5,055 nucleotides of DNA from Clostridiales bacterium. GTDB taxonomy: Bacteria > Bacillota > Clostridia > Christensenellales > Borkfalkiaceae. The stretch is taken from assembly GCA_003503945.1 (NCBI GenBank), contig DOCD01000063.1:599-5653 (forward strand). The letters are read 5' to 3'. Of the stretch, positions 1 to 5,018 are shown piece after piece. The notes beneath the pieces were generated by a model. That model worked only from the letters and a program-made list of their open reading frames with translations. It was not told the origin of the DNA and made no database searches. The position numbers and the translations under genes were made by a program. How positions within the stretch are numbered: the stretch's first letter is position 1; each line of letters opens with the position of its first letter.

Positions 1-726
1 CTTAATTTATTAAGAGGAATAATAATAAATTTAATAGCAGTAGTACCTACGATTATTTTAGGCGCATGCTTTTATGGCGCCTTTGTAAAGGGATTAGGCT
101 TTGTGCCTAATAATGCAACGGTACACTTTATAGTGGGCGGAGTTTTTTCCGGTATTAGCGGTATAATTTTGGTTTCGATTTGTATGTTTAAAGACGGTTT
201 AAAGTTTGTTTTTGATTTTGAAAAACATGTTCCCTATTTTAAGGCATATCGGATTTTTTTAGGTTTGATTGTTCATTTAATTTTAGCTATCGGTGCTATA
301 CTAATTATGATTTATTGGAAGGAAAGTTTAACAGTACTAGTTATTGAAAATTCTAATTGGATTATGGTATGTTATTTAGTGGCGGCTATTGCAGTATTTC
401 AAATCTTATACTTTTTAGGAATTTCATTTTGGTACCTTAGCCGTTTAACCTGTTGGACTTGCGGAAATATATTCTGTTTGGTAAAAGATAATTTGATTAG
501 CGAAACGAACAAAGACTATACGGAGTATAAAACAGAAACAGACAGAAAGCAATTAGGTTCTATTTATGCCGGAAATAACGAAGTAGCAAAAGTTTACGGT
601 GACGTTGATACGACTTATTCGCGAGACGTACACGCTGTAACACGAAAGTATAACTGTCATTGTCGAGCTTGTCAAAAGACGTTTCAGATAACAGAAACAA
701 GCCGAGATTATAAAAAATGGGAATAA
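1..726 (+). CDS. Multi-pass membrane protein with C-terminal split zinc-ribbon-like tail (5' end outside window)
   Basis: I do not recognise this protein. The reading frame is open back to base 1, so the gene starts outside the window; the GTG at 103 is an internal Val and not a convincing start. The visible 241 residues hold about four hydrophobic segments (roughly residues 11-28, 40-63, 84-106 and 119-146), then a ~95-residue hydrophilic tail. The tail has a CWTC knuckle (C151, C154, with C159 nearby) and, about 65 residues later, CHCRAC (C219, C221, C224) followed by QKTF. This spacing suggests a zinc ribbon split by a Tyr/Thr/Glu-rich insert of probable beta strands. Topology and metal binding are inferred. 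Base composition is much AT-richer than the sporulation genes downstream, which fits acquired DNA. Function unknown. Sure of the coding call, unsure of any role. Confidence 0.8.
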   Translation, partial: LNLLRGIIINLIAVVPTIILGACFYGAFVKGLGFVPNNATVHFIVGGVFSGISGIILVSICMFKDGLKFVFDFEKHVPYFKAYRIFLGLIVHLILAIGAILIMIYWKESLTVLVIENSNWIMVCYLVAAIAVFQILYFLGISFWYLSRLTCWTCGNIFCLVKDNLISETNKDYTEYKTETDRKQLGSIYAGNNEVAKVYGDVDTTYSRDVHAVTRKYNCHCRACQKTFQITETSRDYKKWE

Positions 727-758
727 ACAATAAATCATAATTATAGCCTTCCCCTTTA

Positions 759-848
759 ATGACGCTAATTGTATACTATTTGTCGATAATGGCGGACGCG
801 CTTGACAGGGGCTACAAAAAGGAAGAGGATAAGGACAAAAAAGAATAA
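759..848 (+). pseudogene. Possible 3' remnant of a truncated gene (29 codons, no ribosome binding site)
   Basis: A short open frame ends in TAA at 846-848, just before the terminator. Its end reads MADALDRGYKKEEDKDKKE, a plausible hydrophilic C-terminus. From about 785 on the composition resembles the downstream genes, not the AT-rich gene to the left. No Shine-Dalgarno sequence precedes the ATG codons at 759 or 789, and an in-frame TAG lies at 744-746, so it is unlikely to be an independent small gene. The reading preferred here is the tail of a resident gene cut off when the AT-rich DNA arrived. The parent gene cannot be identified, and chance is a real alternative. Confidence 0.3.
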
Positions 849-853
849 GTATA

Positions 854-890
854 AAAAAAGGTTTTCCCTGAATAAGGGAAAACCTTTTTT
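854..890. terminator. Bidirectional intrinsic terminator between the left-hand genes and ypeB
   Basis: This is a perfect 16-bp stem (854-869 with 875-890) around a GAATA loop. It has an A-run on one side and a T-run on the other, so it makes a U-tailed hairpin on both strands. It begins three bases beyond the ypeB stop codon and would end the sleB-ypeB transcript. On the + strand it would stop transcription coming from the left. Confidence 0.9.
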
Positions 891-892
891 AT

Positions 893-2818
893 TTACATGA
901 GCGCCTTGCCCTGCGCGGTGCCTATTACGGTGAATACCTGTATTTCTTCGCCCGTCTTTGCGTCGACGTAGATATAGTAGGTGTTCCCGCCGTAGGTGCC
1001 GTAAAATTCGTAAGCAAGCACTTCTTTATCGTCGAGGGGGATAACCGTCAGGCGCGAGCCCTCGGTTTCGAACTGCCCGTTGAGCGCGCTTTCCGCTTCG
1101 CTTTCGGAAATCGAAGCCTTGTCAAGCGTCCTTTCGGTGTGGTTTAAAACGTAGGAGAGCCCTTCCATACCGGTAACTATTCCACGTTCCTCGCAAACCT
1201 TAACCTTAATCATATCGGGGTAGATAACAACTCCGTTATGCTCGTAAGCGAAATTGAGGTTGCACGTGGTGCCGTTTTCGCTCGTCCAGACGGCTTTCAT
1301 ATTATCGAAGCCGAGCGAATTTAAGAAGTCCTGCGCGATATCGATACATCTGTCAACGTCGAAATTCTTCTGCGAGCAATCCTTATAGCTGTTGAACATT
1401 ACCACTTTGCCGCCCTTTTTGGAAAGCTGCGCCGCCATTTCGCCGTCGTTGGTGGTGAGCACGAGGTTGTAGCATTCGAGCTGCTTTGCAACCGTTTCGC
1501 CCGTGCAGCGCACGTCGCTCACGTTGTATTTTTTAAAGTAACCGCGCGCGAGCTCTTCCGCCTTAGTTGCGTTTATTTCTTCAAGCGCCTCTAAATTTTT
1601 GGGGCTTACCTTCTTTATACTGTCGGAGAAAGGTCCGTCGTTGATTTCCTTGGGGGTCTCTACCGAATTGTTCTGCAAATCGCCGAACGACTTGAACATA
1701 AGGTTGTTTTCCTTGCCCTTCATTGCGTTTATCATATCCTTTTCGGAGCAGCAGGAGGCAAGCTCGTTCAATATGCCCTTCATCTGCGTATTTACTTCGT
1801 ACATATATTCTATGGAAGCCTTCTGGCTTTCGGTCAGCTTTTCGCCGCGTGCGACCGCGTAAAGCATAGACTGCGCGCTGTCGCCCATTTTGTTTACAAA
1901 CGAAGTCATGTTCTGCGTAAGCTGGGTTTCGACGGGCATTCTTTCGAGAATGGTTTCCGCCATTTCGCTTTCTATTGCAATCTGCGTTAAAAGCTTTACC
2001 TGGTCGGAAGAGGAGTTGGAAACTCTCGCCTTGGAAAGGTTGGAGTTGAGGTTGTCGACAACCGAGTTAAGCTCGTATACGGACTGAGTGTGAACGCCCG
2101 CCATATTCGCTTCCATGCCGTTCATATTCATCCAGCCCAGCGTCATCATTGTGCCGAGGGCGAGGGTGGTTACGCCGAGCGAGATAACCGCCGCAAGCCA
2201 GCCGCCGAAGCCGGGTGCGTGCTGCCTTTCCTTGCGGTTCGCGCGCTTTTCGGCGCGTACCTTCAAGCGGTGTTCGCGGCGCGCCTGTCTTTCGGCAGCC
2301 GCGGCTTCGCGTTTTGCGACCTTCGCTTCGGTTTTAGCCTGACGCTCCTCGGCTTTGCGCTGCATGCGCGCTTCCTTGGTTTCGTGCTTTAACATATCCT
2401 TGCGCTCGCGCCTTTTTTCGCGGCGCTCGGCGCGTTTTTCCTTGAAAGCCGCAATTGCGTCAAGCCTCTTTTGCTTGTGTTCGAGCTTCTTTTCAAGCCT
2501 TCTTTGTTTCTTTTCAGCCCTGATTTTAGCCGCCTGCAGCTTCTTTTCGGCGCGCGCCTGTTGCTTTTGAAGCTTCTTTTCGCTCGGTTTTTTTGCGGTT
2601 TTGCTTCTCTTTGCGGGCTTTTCGGCTTTTTTGGTATCCGCCTTTTTTGCTTTCGCCGCGGCGGGTTTTTTGTCCTTTACTTCCGCGGCGGGTTTCTTTC
2701 CCTTAATTTCCGCAGCGGATTTTTTTGCGGGCTGTGATTTTTTTGTTTTTGTCGTCTTTTCGACTTTGCGCGTAAGCTCTTCGGCTTTTTCCGCGCCGCT
2801 GGGAATTTTTTTACTCAC
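893..2818 (-). CDS. ypeB: Germination protein YpeB with long basic N-terminal extension
   Basis: YpeB is the forespore partner of SleB: in Bacillus the two stabilise each other in the dormant spore, and YpeB restrains SleB until germination. The GTG at 2818 is chosen because AAGGAGG lies 8 nt upstream (2827-2833); the farther TTG at 2842 would put that site inside the gene. The protein is 641 aa, against about 450 in Bacillus subtilis. Residues 1-200 are a Lys/Arg/Ala/Glu-rich extension (about 76 K/R and 30 D/E by hand count, no Cys). Residues 207-229 are a membrane anchor. Residues 240-410 form the YpeB helical region with the family-like NDGPFSD motif at 393-399. Residues ~415-632 are PepSY-type repeats, including FAYEHNGVVIYPDMIKVKV (523-541). 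The outer part has eight Cys. It is the second gene of an operon with sleB. The family call is firm; the role of the extension is unknown. Confidence 0.93.
   Translation of the reverse strand: MSKKIPSGAEKAEELTRKVEKTTKTKKSQPAKKSAAEIKGKKPAAEVKDKKPAAAKAKKADTKKAEKPAKRSKTAKKPSEKKLQKQQARAEKKLQAAKIRAEKKQRRLEKKLEHKQKRLDAIAAFKEKRAERREKRRERKDMLKHETKEARMQRKAEERQAKTEAKVAKREAAAAERQARREHRLKVRAEKRANRKERQHAPGFGGWLAAVISLGVTTLALGTMMTLGWMNMNGMEANMAGVHTQSVYELNSVVDNLNSNLSKARVSNSSSDQVKLLTQIAIESEMAETILERMPVETQLTQNMTSFVNKMGDSAQSMLYAVARGEKLTESQKASIEYMYEVNTQMKGILNELASCCSEKDMINAMKGKENNLMFKSFGDLQNNSVETPKEINDGPFSDSIKKVSPKNLEALEEINATKAEELARGYFKKYNVSDVRCTGETVAKQLECYNLVLTTNDGEMAAQLSKKGGKVVMFNSYKDCSQKNFDVDRCIDIAQDFLNSLGFDNMKAVWTSENGTTCNLNFAYEHNGVVIYPDMIKVKVCEERGIVTGMEGLSYVLNHTERTLDKASISESEAESALNGQFETEGSRLTVIPLDDKEVLAYEFYGTYGGNTYYIYVDAKTGEEIQVFTVIGTAQGKALM
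2656..2736 (-). repeat. Three 27-nt tandem repeats inside the ypeB extension
   Basis: Three in-frame 27-nt units (2656-2682, 2683-2709, 2710-2736) encode KKPAAAKAK, KKPAAEVKD and KKSAAEIKG as read on the + strand from left to right. The CCGCGGCGGGTTT core is exact in the first two, and the third is diverged. They look like slippage duplications that build a Lys/Ala/Pro-rich, histone-H1-like segment. Confidence 0.8.
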
Positions 2819-2826
2819 TTGATTTT

Positions 2827-2833
2827 CCTCCTT
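2827..2833 (-). promoter_or_regulatory. ypeB ribosome binding site overlapping the sleB stop codon
   Basis: AAGGAGG on the minus strand overlaps the last two bases of the sleB TAA and lies 8 nt before the ypeB GTG. It fixes the ypeB start and indicates translational coupling: ribosomes ending on sleB finish on the ypeB binding site. Confidence 0.9.
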
Positions 2834-3572
2834 AAATTGCAAATACGTGTTTACCGATAGTGGTAACCGTCTGTCTGCCGAATATCCACGAGCTCGTAGC
2901 CACCGCGGGGTTATAATAGTATAAGCAACCGTAAGTGGGGTCCCAGCCGTTCATAGCGTCGGAAGCGGCGTTTAAAGCCGTCTTGTCGGGTTCGAGATTG
3001 ATTTGCCCGTCCGAAACCGCAGTGAATGCGTGCCTTTGGTAAATTACGCCGGAAATAGTGTTGGGGAACTGCGACGAAGCGACCCTGTTCAACACGACCG
3101 CGCCGACGGCAACCTGACCGGTATAGCTTTCGCCGCGGGCTTCCGCGTAAATACATTTGGCGAGAAGATACAGGTCGGAATTGGTGTAATTCGGGTTATT
3201 CGACGACTGATTGTTTTTCTTGTCGTTTTCGAGGACTTTAACCGAATCGTTCATTCCCAGAGCCTTGTAGGTTTCGAGCCCCGCAACGCCGTCGGGGGTG
3301 AGCCCGTTCTTTCTCTGGAAGGCTTTGACGGCTTCCACGGTGCCTTTGCCGTAAATTCCGTCTACCGCGCCCGAATAGTAGCCCCATTGTTTAAGGCGTC
3401 TTTGAAGTTCCTTGACTTCACCGCCGCTTGCCCCCTGCCTTAAAACCGCGGTCTGAACGTAGGGCGAAGAGGCGTAGTCTTCGTTTGTATAAACTGTGTT
3501 GAATACGGCCGTGGTCGCGCCGACAGCGGCAATCGCTACGGTTGCCAGACCGATTCTAAGTGCTTTTTTCAT
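2832..3572 (-). CDS. sleB: Spore cortex-lytic enzyme SleB
   Basis: SleB is a lytic transglycosylase that cleaves muramic-delta-lactam cortex peptidoglycan during germination, after export across the inner forespore membrane. The ATG at 3572 follows AAGGAGG (3577-3583) by 4 nt, giving 246 aa; an upstream in-frame ATG at 3674 lies above the likely transcription start and is rejected. Residues 1-26 are a signal peptide (MKK, then a hydrophobic core). Residues ~44-107 are a peptidoglycan-binding repeat (GEVKELQRRLKQWGYYSG, then DGIYG and AFQRKNGLTPDG). Residues ~120-132 are an Asn/Ser-rich linker. Residues 133-246 are the Hydrolase_2 catalytic domain, with AEARGE at 143-148 (E144 the likely catalytic Glu), AVGAVVLNRV, FTAVSDGQIN and a terminal IGKHVF. 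It is somewhat shorter than the ~305 aa Bacillus protein, mainly in the linker. It is first in the operon with ypeB, under a sigma-G-type promoter. Confidence 0.95.
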   Translation of the reverse strand: MKKALRIGLATVAIAAVGATTAVFNTVYTNEDYASSPYVQTAVLRQGASGGEVKELQRRLKQWGYYSGAVDGIYGKGTVEAVKAFQRKNGLTPDGVAGLETYKALGMNDSVKVLENDKKNNQSSNNPNYTNSDLYLLAKCIYAEARGESYTGQVAVGAVVLNRVASSQFPNTISGVIYQRHAFTAVSDGQINLEPDKTALNAASDAMNGWDPTYGCLYYYNPAVATSSWIFGRQTVTTIGKHVFAI

Positions 3573-3643
3573 TTTTCCTCCTTGCTCCCCTGACGGCGAG
3601 CCTAATATGTTTAATTTTCGGAATAAATTTCCGCTGTTGCAAT

Positions 3644-3673
3644 TATTATGAATAATATAAAAAAAGTTATTCA
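3644..3673 (-). promoter_or_regulatory. Sigma-G-type promoter of sleB-ypeB
   Basis: On the minus strand, TGAATA (3668-3673) is followed after 17 nt by CATAATA (3644-3650). This is very close to the forespore sigma-G pattern of TGAATA, a 17-18 nt spacer and CATACTA. The predicted start is near 3637, giving a ~65-nt leader that contains a small CGGAA/TTCCG hairpin (3619-3633). In Bacillus subtilis sleB-ypeB is a known sigma-G operon, so position, spacing and family all agree. Confidence 0.85.
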
Positions 3674-3685
3674 CAATGTTTTAGC

Positions 3686-3723
3686 AAAAAAGCCAGCCGC
3701 CTTCCTTGGGGCGGAAGGCGGCT
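3686..3723 (-). terminator. Intrinsic terminator of spoIIR
   Basis: An 11-bp GC-rich perfect stem (3695-3705 with 3713-3723) has a 7-nt loop. On the minus strand it is followed by GGC and six T (3686-3691). It starts 17 nt beyond the spoIIR stop and ends 13 nt before the sigma-G -35 box, so it insulates sleB-ypeB from spoIIR transcription. Confidence 0.88.
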
Positions 3724-3739
3724 AGTCGTTGTTTATACT

Positions 3740-4267
3740 CTATTTGTTTTTAAACTTATTTATTATATCCATTATTATCGAGCGGTACTGCACGTCCGCA
3801 GTGCCCGAGGTGAAGCATAAGGGGGGATAGATTACGCACCACCAGTTGTCGCCCGTGCCCGTGCCGAGCTCGATTATTAGCGCGTCGTATATTCCGCTTT
3901 CAAGGGTTAAGTCGCCGTAAACGCGGGTGGGGAAGTTTTCCGCGCGCACGCTCGCCTTAGAGGTGTAACCAAAGCCGTTTTGCTTTAAAACACGGTCGCA
4001 TACCTCTTCGATTTGCGGAAGAATGTCGCCTATAACCTCCATTGCAGTCTGCTTGTCCGTGCATTTCGCGGCGTAGGGGGTAATGAATTTAACGACCTCG
4101 TCTTTGACGATGTATTTAACGCTCTGGTCGATTTGTTCGTTTGAGTTCGCGCGGACGTGTATTCTTAAATAATCGTTTTCCGCCTGCGCGCTTTTTGCCC
4201 CGCTTGCAAATAAAACAGTCGCGATAATAGCCGCAATAATTAAAACCGTAATAAAAAACTTTTTCAT
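3740..4267 (-). CDS. spoIIR: Stage II sporulation protein R (SpoIIR)
   Basis: SpoIIR is the secreted forespore signal that, from the intermembrane space, triggers the mother-cell protease SpoIIGA to process pro-sigma-E. The ATG at 4267 follows a GAGGTGA site 4 nt upstream. The protein is 175 aa. Residues 1-29 form a signal peptide with a long hydrophobic core ending in AQA, a plausible signal-peptidase site. The mature part carries the family signatures YLRIHVRANSN (33-43), FPTRVYGDLTLESGIYDAL (112-130) and NWWCVIYPPLCF (141-152), with a Cys pair at 144 and 151. It is shorter than the ~220-residue Bacillus protein, which has extra sequence after the PPLCF block. It stands alone, with its own terminator and a candidate sigma-F promoter. 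Identity is nearly certain; the mechanism is taken from Bacillus. Confidence 0.96.
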   Translation of the reverse strand: MKKFFITVLIIAAIIATVLFASGAKSAQAENDYLRIHVRANSNEQIDQSVKYIVKDEVVKFITPYAAKCTDKQTAMEVIGDILPQIEEVCDRVLKQNGFGYTSKASVRAENFPTRVYGDLTLESGIYDALIIELGTGTGDNWWCVIYPPLCFTSGTADVQYRSIIMDIINKFKNK

Positions 4268-4278
4268 AAATTCACCTC

Positions 4279-4321
4279 AGGCAAACTGTTAAAACTTGCT
4301 CGAACTTATAACGGCTTGCCT
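4279..4321 (-). promoter_or_regulatory. 5' leader hairpin of spoIIR mRNA
   Basis: On the minus strand, AGGCAAG pairs with TTTGCCT (4315-4321 with 4279-4285, one G-U). Inside it, after a 2x2 internal loop, GTTATAA pairs with TTTTAAC with one mismatch. The hairpin starts about where the sigma-F transcript should begin and ends next to the GAGGTGA ribosome binding site. It could protect the 5' end or modulate translation. The structure is seen; the function is inferred. Confidence 0.45.
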
Positions 4322-4326
4322 ACGTT

Positions 4327-4356
4327 GTTTATTGCCGCAGGTGAAAATATTTATAC
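4327..4356 (-). promoter_or_regulatory. Candidate sigma-F promoter of spoIIR
   Basis: On the minus strand, GTATA (4352-4356) is followed after exactly 15 nt by GGCAATAAAC (4327-4336). The sigma-F pattern is GYWTA, N15, GGNRANANTW; the last two positions of the -10 do not match. It lies 60 nt upstream of the ATG. spoIIR is a classic sigma-F gene in Bacillus, which supports the assignment. Confidence 0.65.
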
Positions 4357-4482
4357 GTTCATTTTAAAAAATTTTTAATCGCTGCGTAATTTTAAATTAT
4401 GTGGCAATTTGCGCCGAAATTGCGTATACTTTTAATACCCGCAATAAATTTTAAAAAAATATCGAATTTATAGAAAAAACGC

Positions 4483-4511
4483 TTGCATTTTGTTATTAAA
4501 TTTGATATATT
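4483..4511 (+). promoter_or_regulatory. Housekeeping (sigma-A type) promoter of the tRNA operon
   Basis: TTGCAT (4483-4488) and TATATT (4506-4511) are separated by 17 nt in an AT-rich tract. The predicted start is near 4518, a few bases before tRNA-Val, as expected for a stable-RNA promoter. The rest of the 256-bp gap between spoIIR and tRNA-Val holds the spoIIR promoter and leader, and I see nothing else in it. Confidence 0.75.
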
Positions 4512-4523
4512 AGTTAAGCGTTC

Positions 4524-4599
4524 GGGAGCTTAGCTCAGTTGGGAGAGCAACTGCCCTACAAGCAGTGGGTCACAGGTTCGAGCCCTGTAGCTCCCACCA
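4524..4599 (+). tRNA. tRNA-Val (anticodon UAC)
   Basis: A complete 76-nt cloverleaf with encoded ACCA. The acceptor GGGAGCT pairs with AGCTCCC. The D stem is GCTC/GAGC. The anticodon stem ACTGC/GCAGT encloses CCTACAA, with anticodon TAC at 4557-4559. The T arm is ACAGG-TTCGAGC-CCTGT. It is the first gene of a three-tRNA operon. Confidence 0.97.
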
Positions 4600-4600
4600 G

Positions 4601-4715
4601 AACAGTGCGGAAGAATAATATGCGGGAGTGGCTCAGTGGTAGAGCGTCACCTTGCCAAGGTGAATGTCGCGGGTTCGAATCTCGTCTCCCGCTCCAAAAA
4701 TTCTTTCGCACTGTT
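4601..4715 (+). repeat. 16-bp inverted repeat enclosing tRNA-Gly, followed by a T-run
   Basis: Bases 4601-4616 (AACAGTGCGGAAGAAT) pair with 4700-4715 (ATTCTTTCGCACTGTT) over 16 bp with one G-U. The right arm runs into further T residues up to 4720. Only 5 and 3 unpaired bases separate the stem from the tRNA-Gly ends, so the RNA would fold as a long stem capped by a complete tRNA. It could be a processing stem or an intrinsic terminator with a tRNA in its loop. The pairing is plainly visible; the role is inferred. Confidence 0.85.
4622..4696 (+). tRNA. tRNA-Gly (anticodon GCC)
   Basis: A complete 75-nt cloverleaf ending TCCA. The acceptor GCGGGAG pairs with CTCCCGC. The anticodon stem TCACC/GGTGA encloses TTGCCAA, with anticodon GCC at 4644-4646. 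The T stem GCGGG/CTCGT uses two G-U pairs. It lies between the two arms of the 16-bp inverted repeat. Confidence 0.97.
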
Positions 4716-4723
4716 TTTTTAAT

Positions 4724-4798
4724 GGCGCTATAGCCAAGTGGTAAGGCCAGGGTCTGCAAAACCCTAATGCCCCGGTTCAAATCCGGGTGGCGCCTCCA
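4724..4798 (+). tRNA. tRNA-Cys (anticodon GCA)
   Basis: A complete 75-nt cloverleaf ending TCCA. The acceptor GGCGCTA pairs with TGGCGCC (one G-U). The anticodon stem AGGGT/ACCCT encloses CTGCAAA, with anticodon GCA at 4756-4758. The T arm is CCCGG-TTCAAAT-CCGGG. It begins only 3 nt after the T-run that follows the tRNA-Gly repeat and has no room for its own promoter, so it must be reached by transcription through that structure. Confidence 0.97.
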
Positions 4799-4800
4799 AC

Positions 4801-4832
4801 AAAAATGCCTTGGCTCAAACCAAGGCATTTTT
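4801..4832 (+). terminator. Intrinsic terminator of the tRNA operon
   Basis: A perfect 13-bp stem (4801-4813 with 4820-4832) has a CTCAAA loop and a T-run on its 3' arm, two bases after the tRNA-Cys CCA. The A-run on the left arm would also let it work on the opposite strand. Confidence 0.92.
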
Positions 4833-4843
4833 CATTTACGTAA

Positions 4844-4860
4844 ACGCAAGGGACGTAAAA
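4844..4860 (+). repeat. Degenerate tRNA-Leu anticodon-arm fragment (copy 1)
   Basis: ACGCAAGGGACGTAAAA matches the tRNA-Leu-like copies at 4939 and 5041, with one change (G for T just before the anticodon). The D arm and acceptor are not recognisable upstream, so this is the most decayed or shortest of three related segments about 95-102 nt apart. Confidence 0.55.
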
Positions 4861-4916
4861 ACCGCCCTCGCAGACAAATATGTGATTAAGCAACAACAAT
4901 TGAATAAAATTTACGC

Positions 4917-4955
4917 GCCGCTGTGGTGGAATAGGCAGACGCAAGGGACTTAAAA
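4917..4955 (+). pseudogene. Truncated tRNA-Leu (UAA), 5' half only (copy 2)
   Basis: It has an acceptor-like GCCGCTG, then TG, a leucine-type D arm (GTGGAATAGGCAGAC) and the anticodon arm through CTTAAAA, anticodon TAA. A real tRNA-Leu would continue with TCCCT to close the anticodon stem. Here the sequence goes on with TTTTTGGC, with no variable arm, T arm or 3' acceptor strand. It cannot make a tRNA. Bases 4922-4953 are identical to 5024-5055. Confidence 0.85.
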
Positions 4956-5018
4956 TTTTTGGCAGAAAATAATTAACAGAAAATGAACATAAAAACTGAA
5001 AACTTAACAAAAATGTAT

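Noticed and set aside
1599..2822. Several + strand open frames opposite ypeB
   Set aside because: They are shadows of the Lys/Arg/Ala-rich ypeB codons, giving Phe/Leu/Ser/Ala-rich strings, and none has a ribosome binding site or a recognisable domain.
2819..2842. TTG at 2842 as the start of ypeB
   Set aside because: It would place the AAGGAGG site inside the coding region and overlap the end of sleB. The GTG at 2818 sits 8 nt after that site.
3003..3443. 146-codon + strand open frame opposite sleB
   Set aside because: It lies wholly within sleB, whose domains and promoter are clear. It shows no family motifs and no start signal.
3573..3674. ATG at 3674 as the start of sleB
   Set aside because: It overlaps the sigma-G -35 box and lies upstream of the predicted transcript start. 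It also puts a non-signal-like segment before a clear signal peptide that has its own ribosome binding site.
4271..4345. TTCACCT/AGGTGAA inverted pair near the spoIIR start
   Set aside because: One arm lies in the promoter spacer, upstream of the predicted transcript, so it could not mask the ribosome binding site in the RNA. A 7-nt match in this region may be chance.
4539..4828. Open frames across the tRNA genes on both strands, with phrases such as SGRRDSNPRHSPW and GATGLEPVTHCL
   Set aside because: These are well-known false proteins from translating tRNA genes, mostly antisense. The cloverleaves explain the sequence fully.
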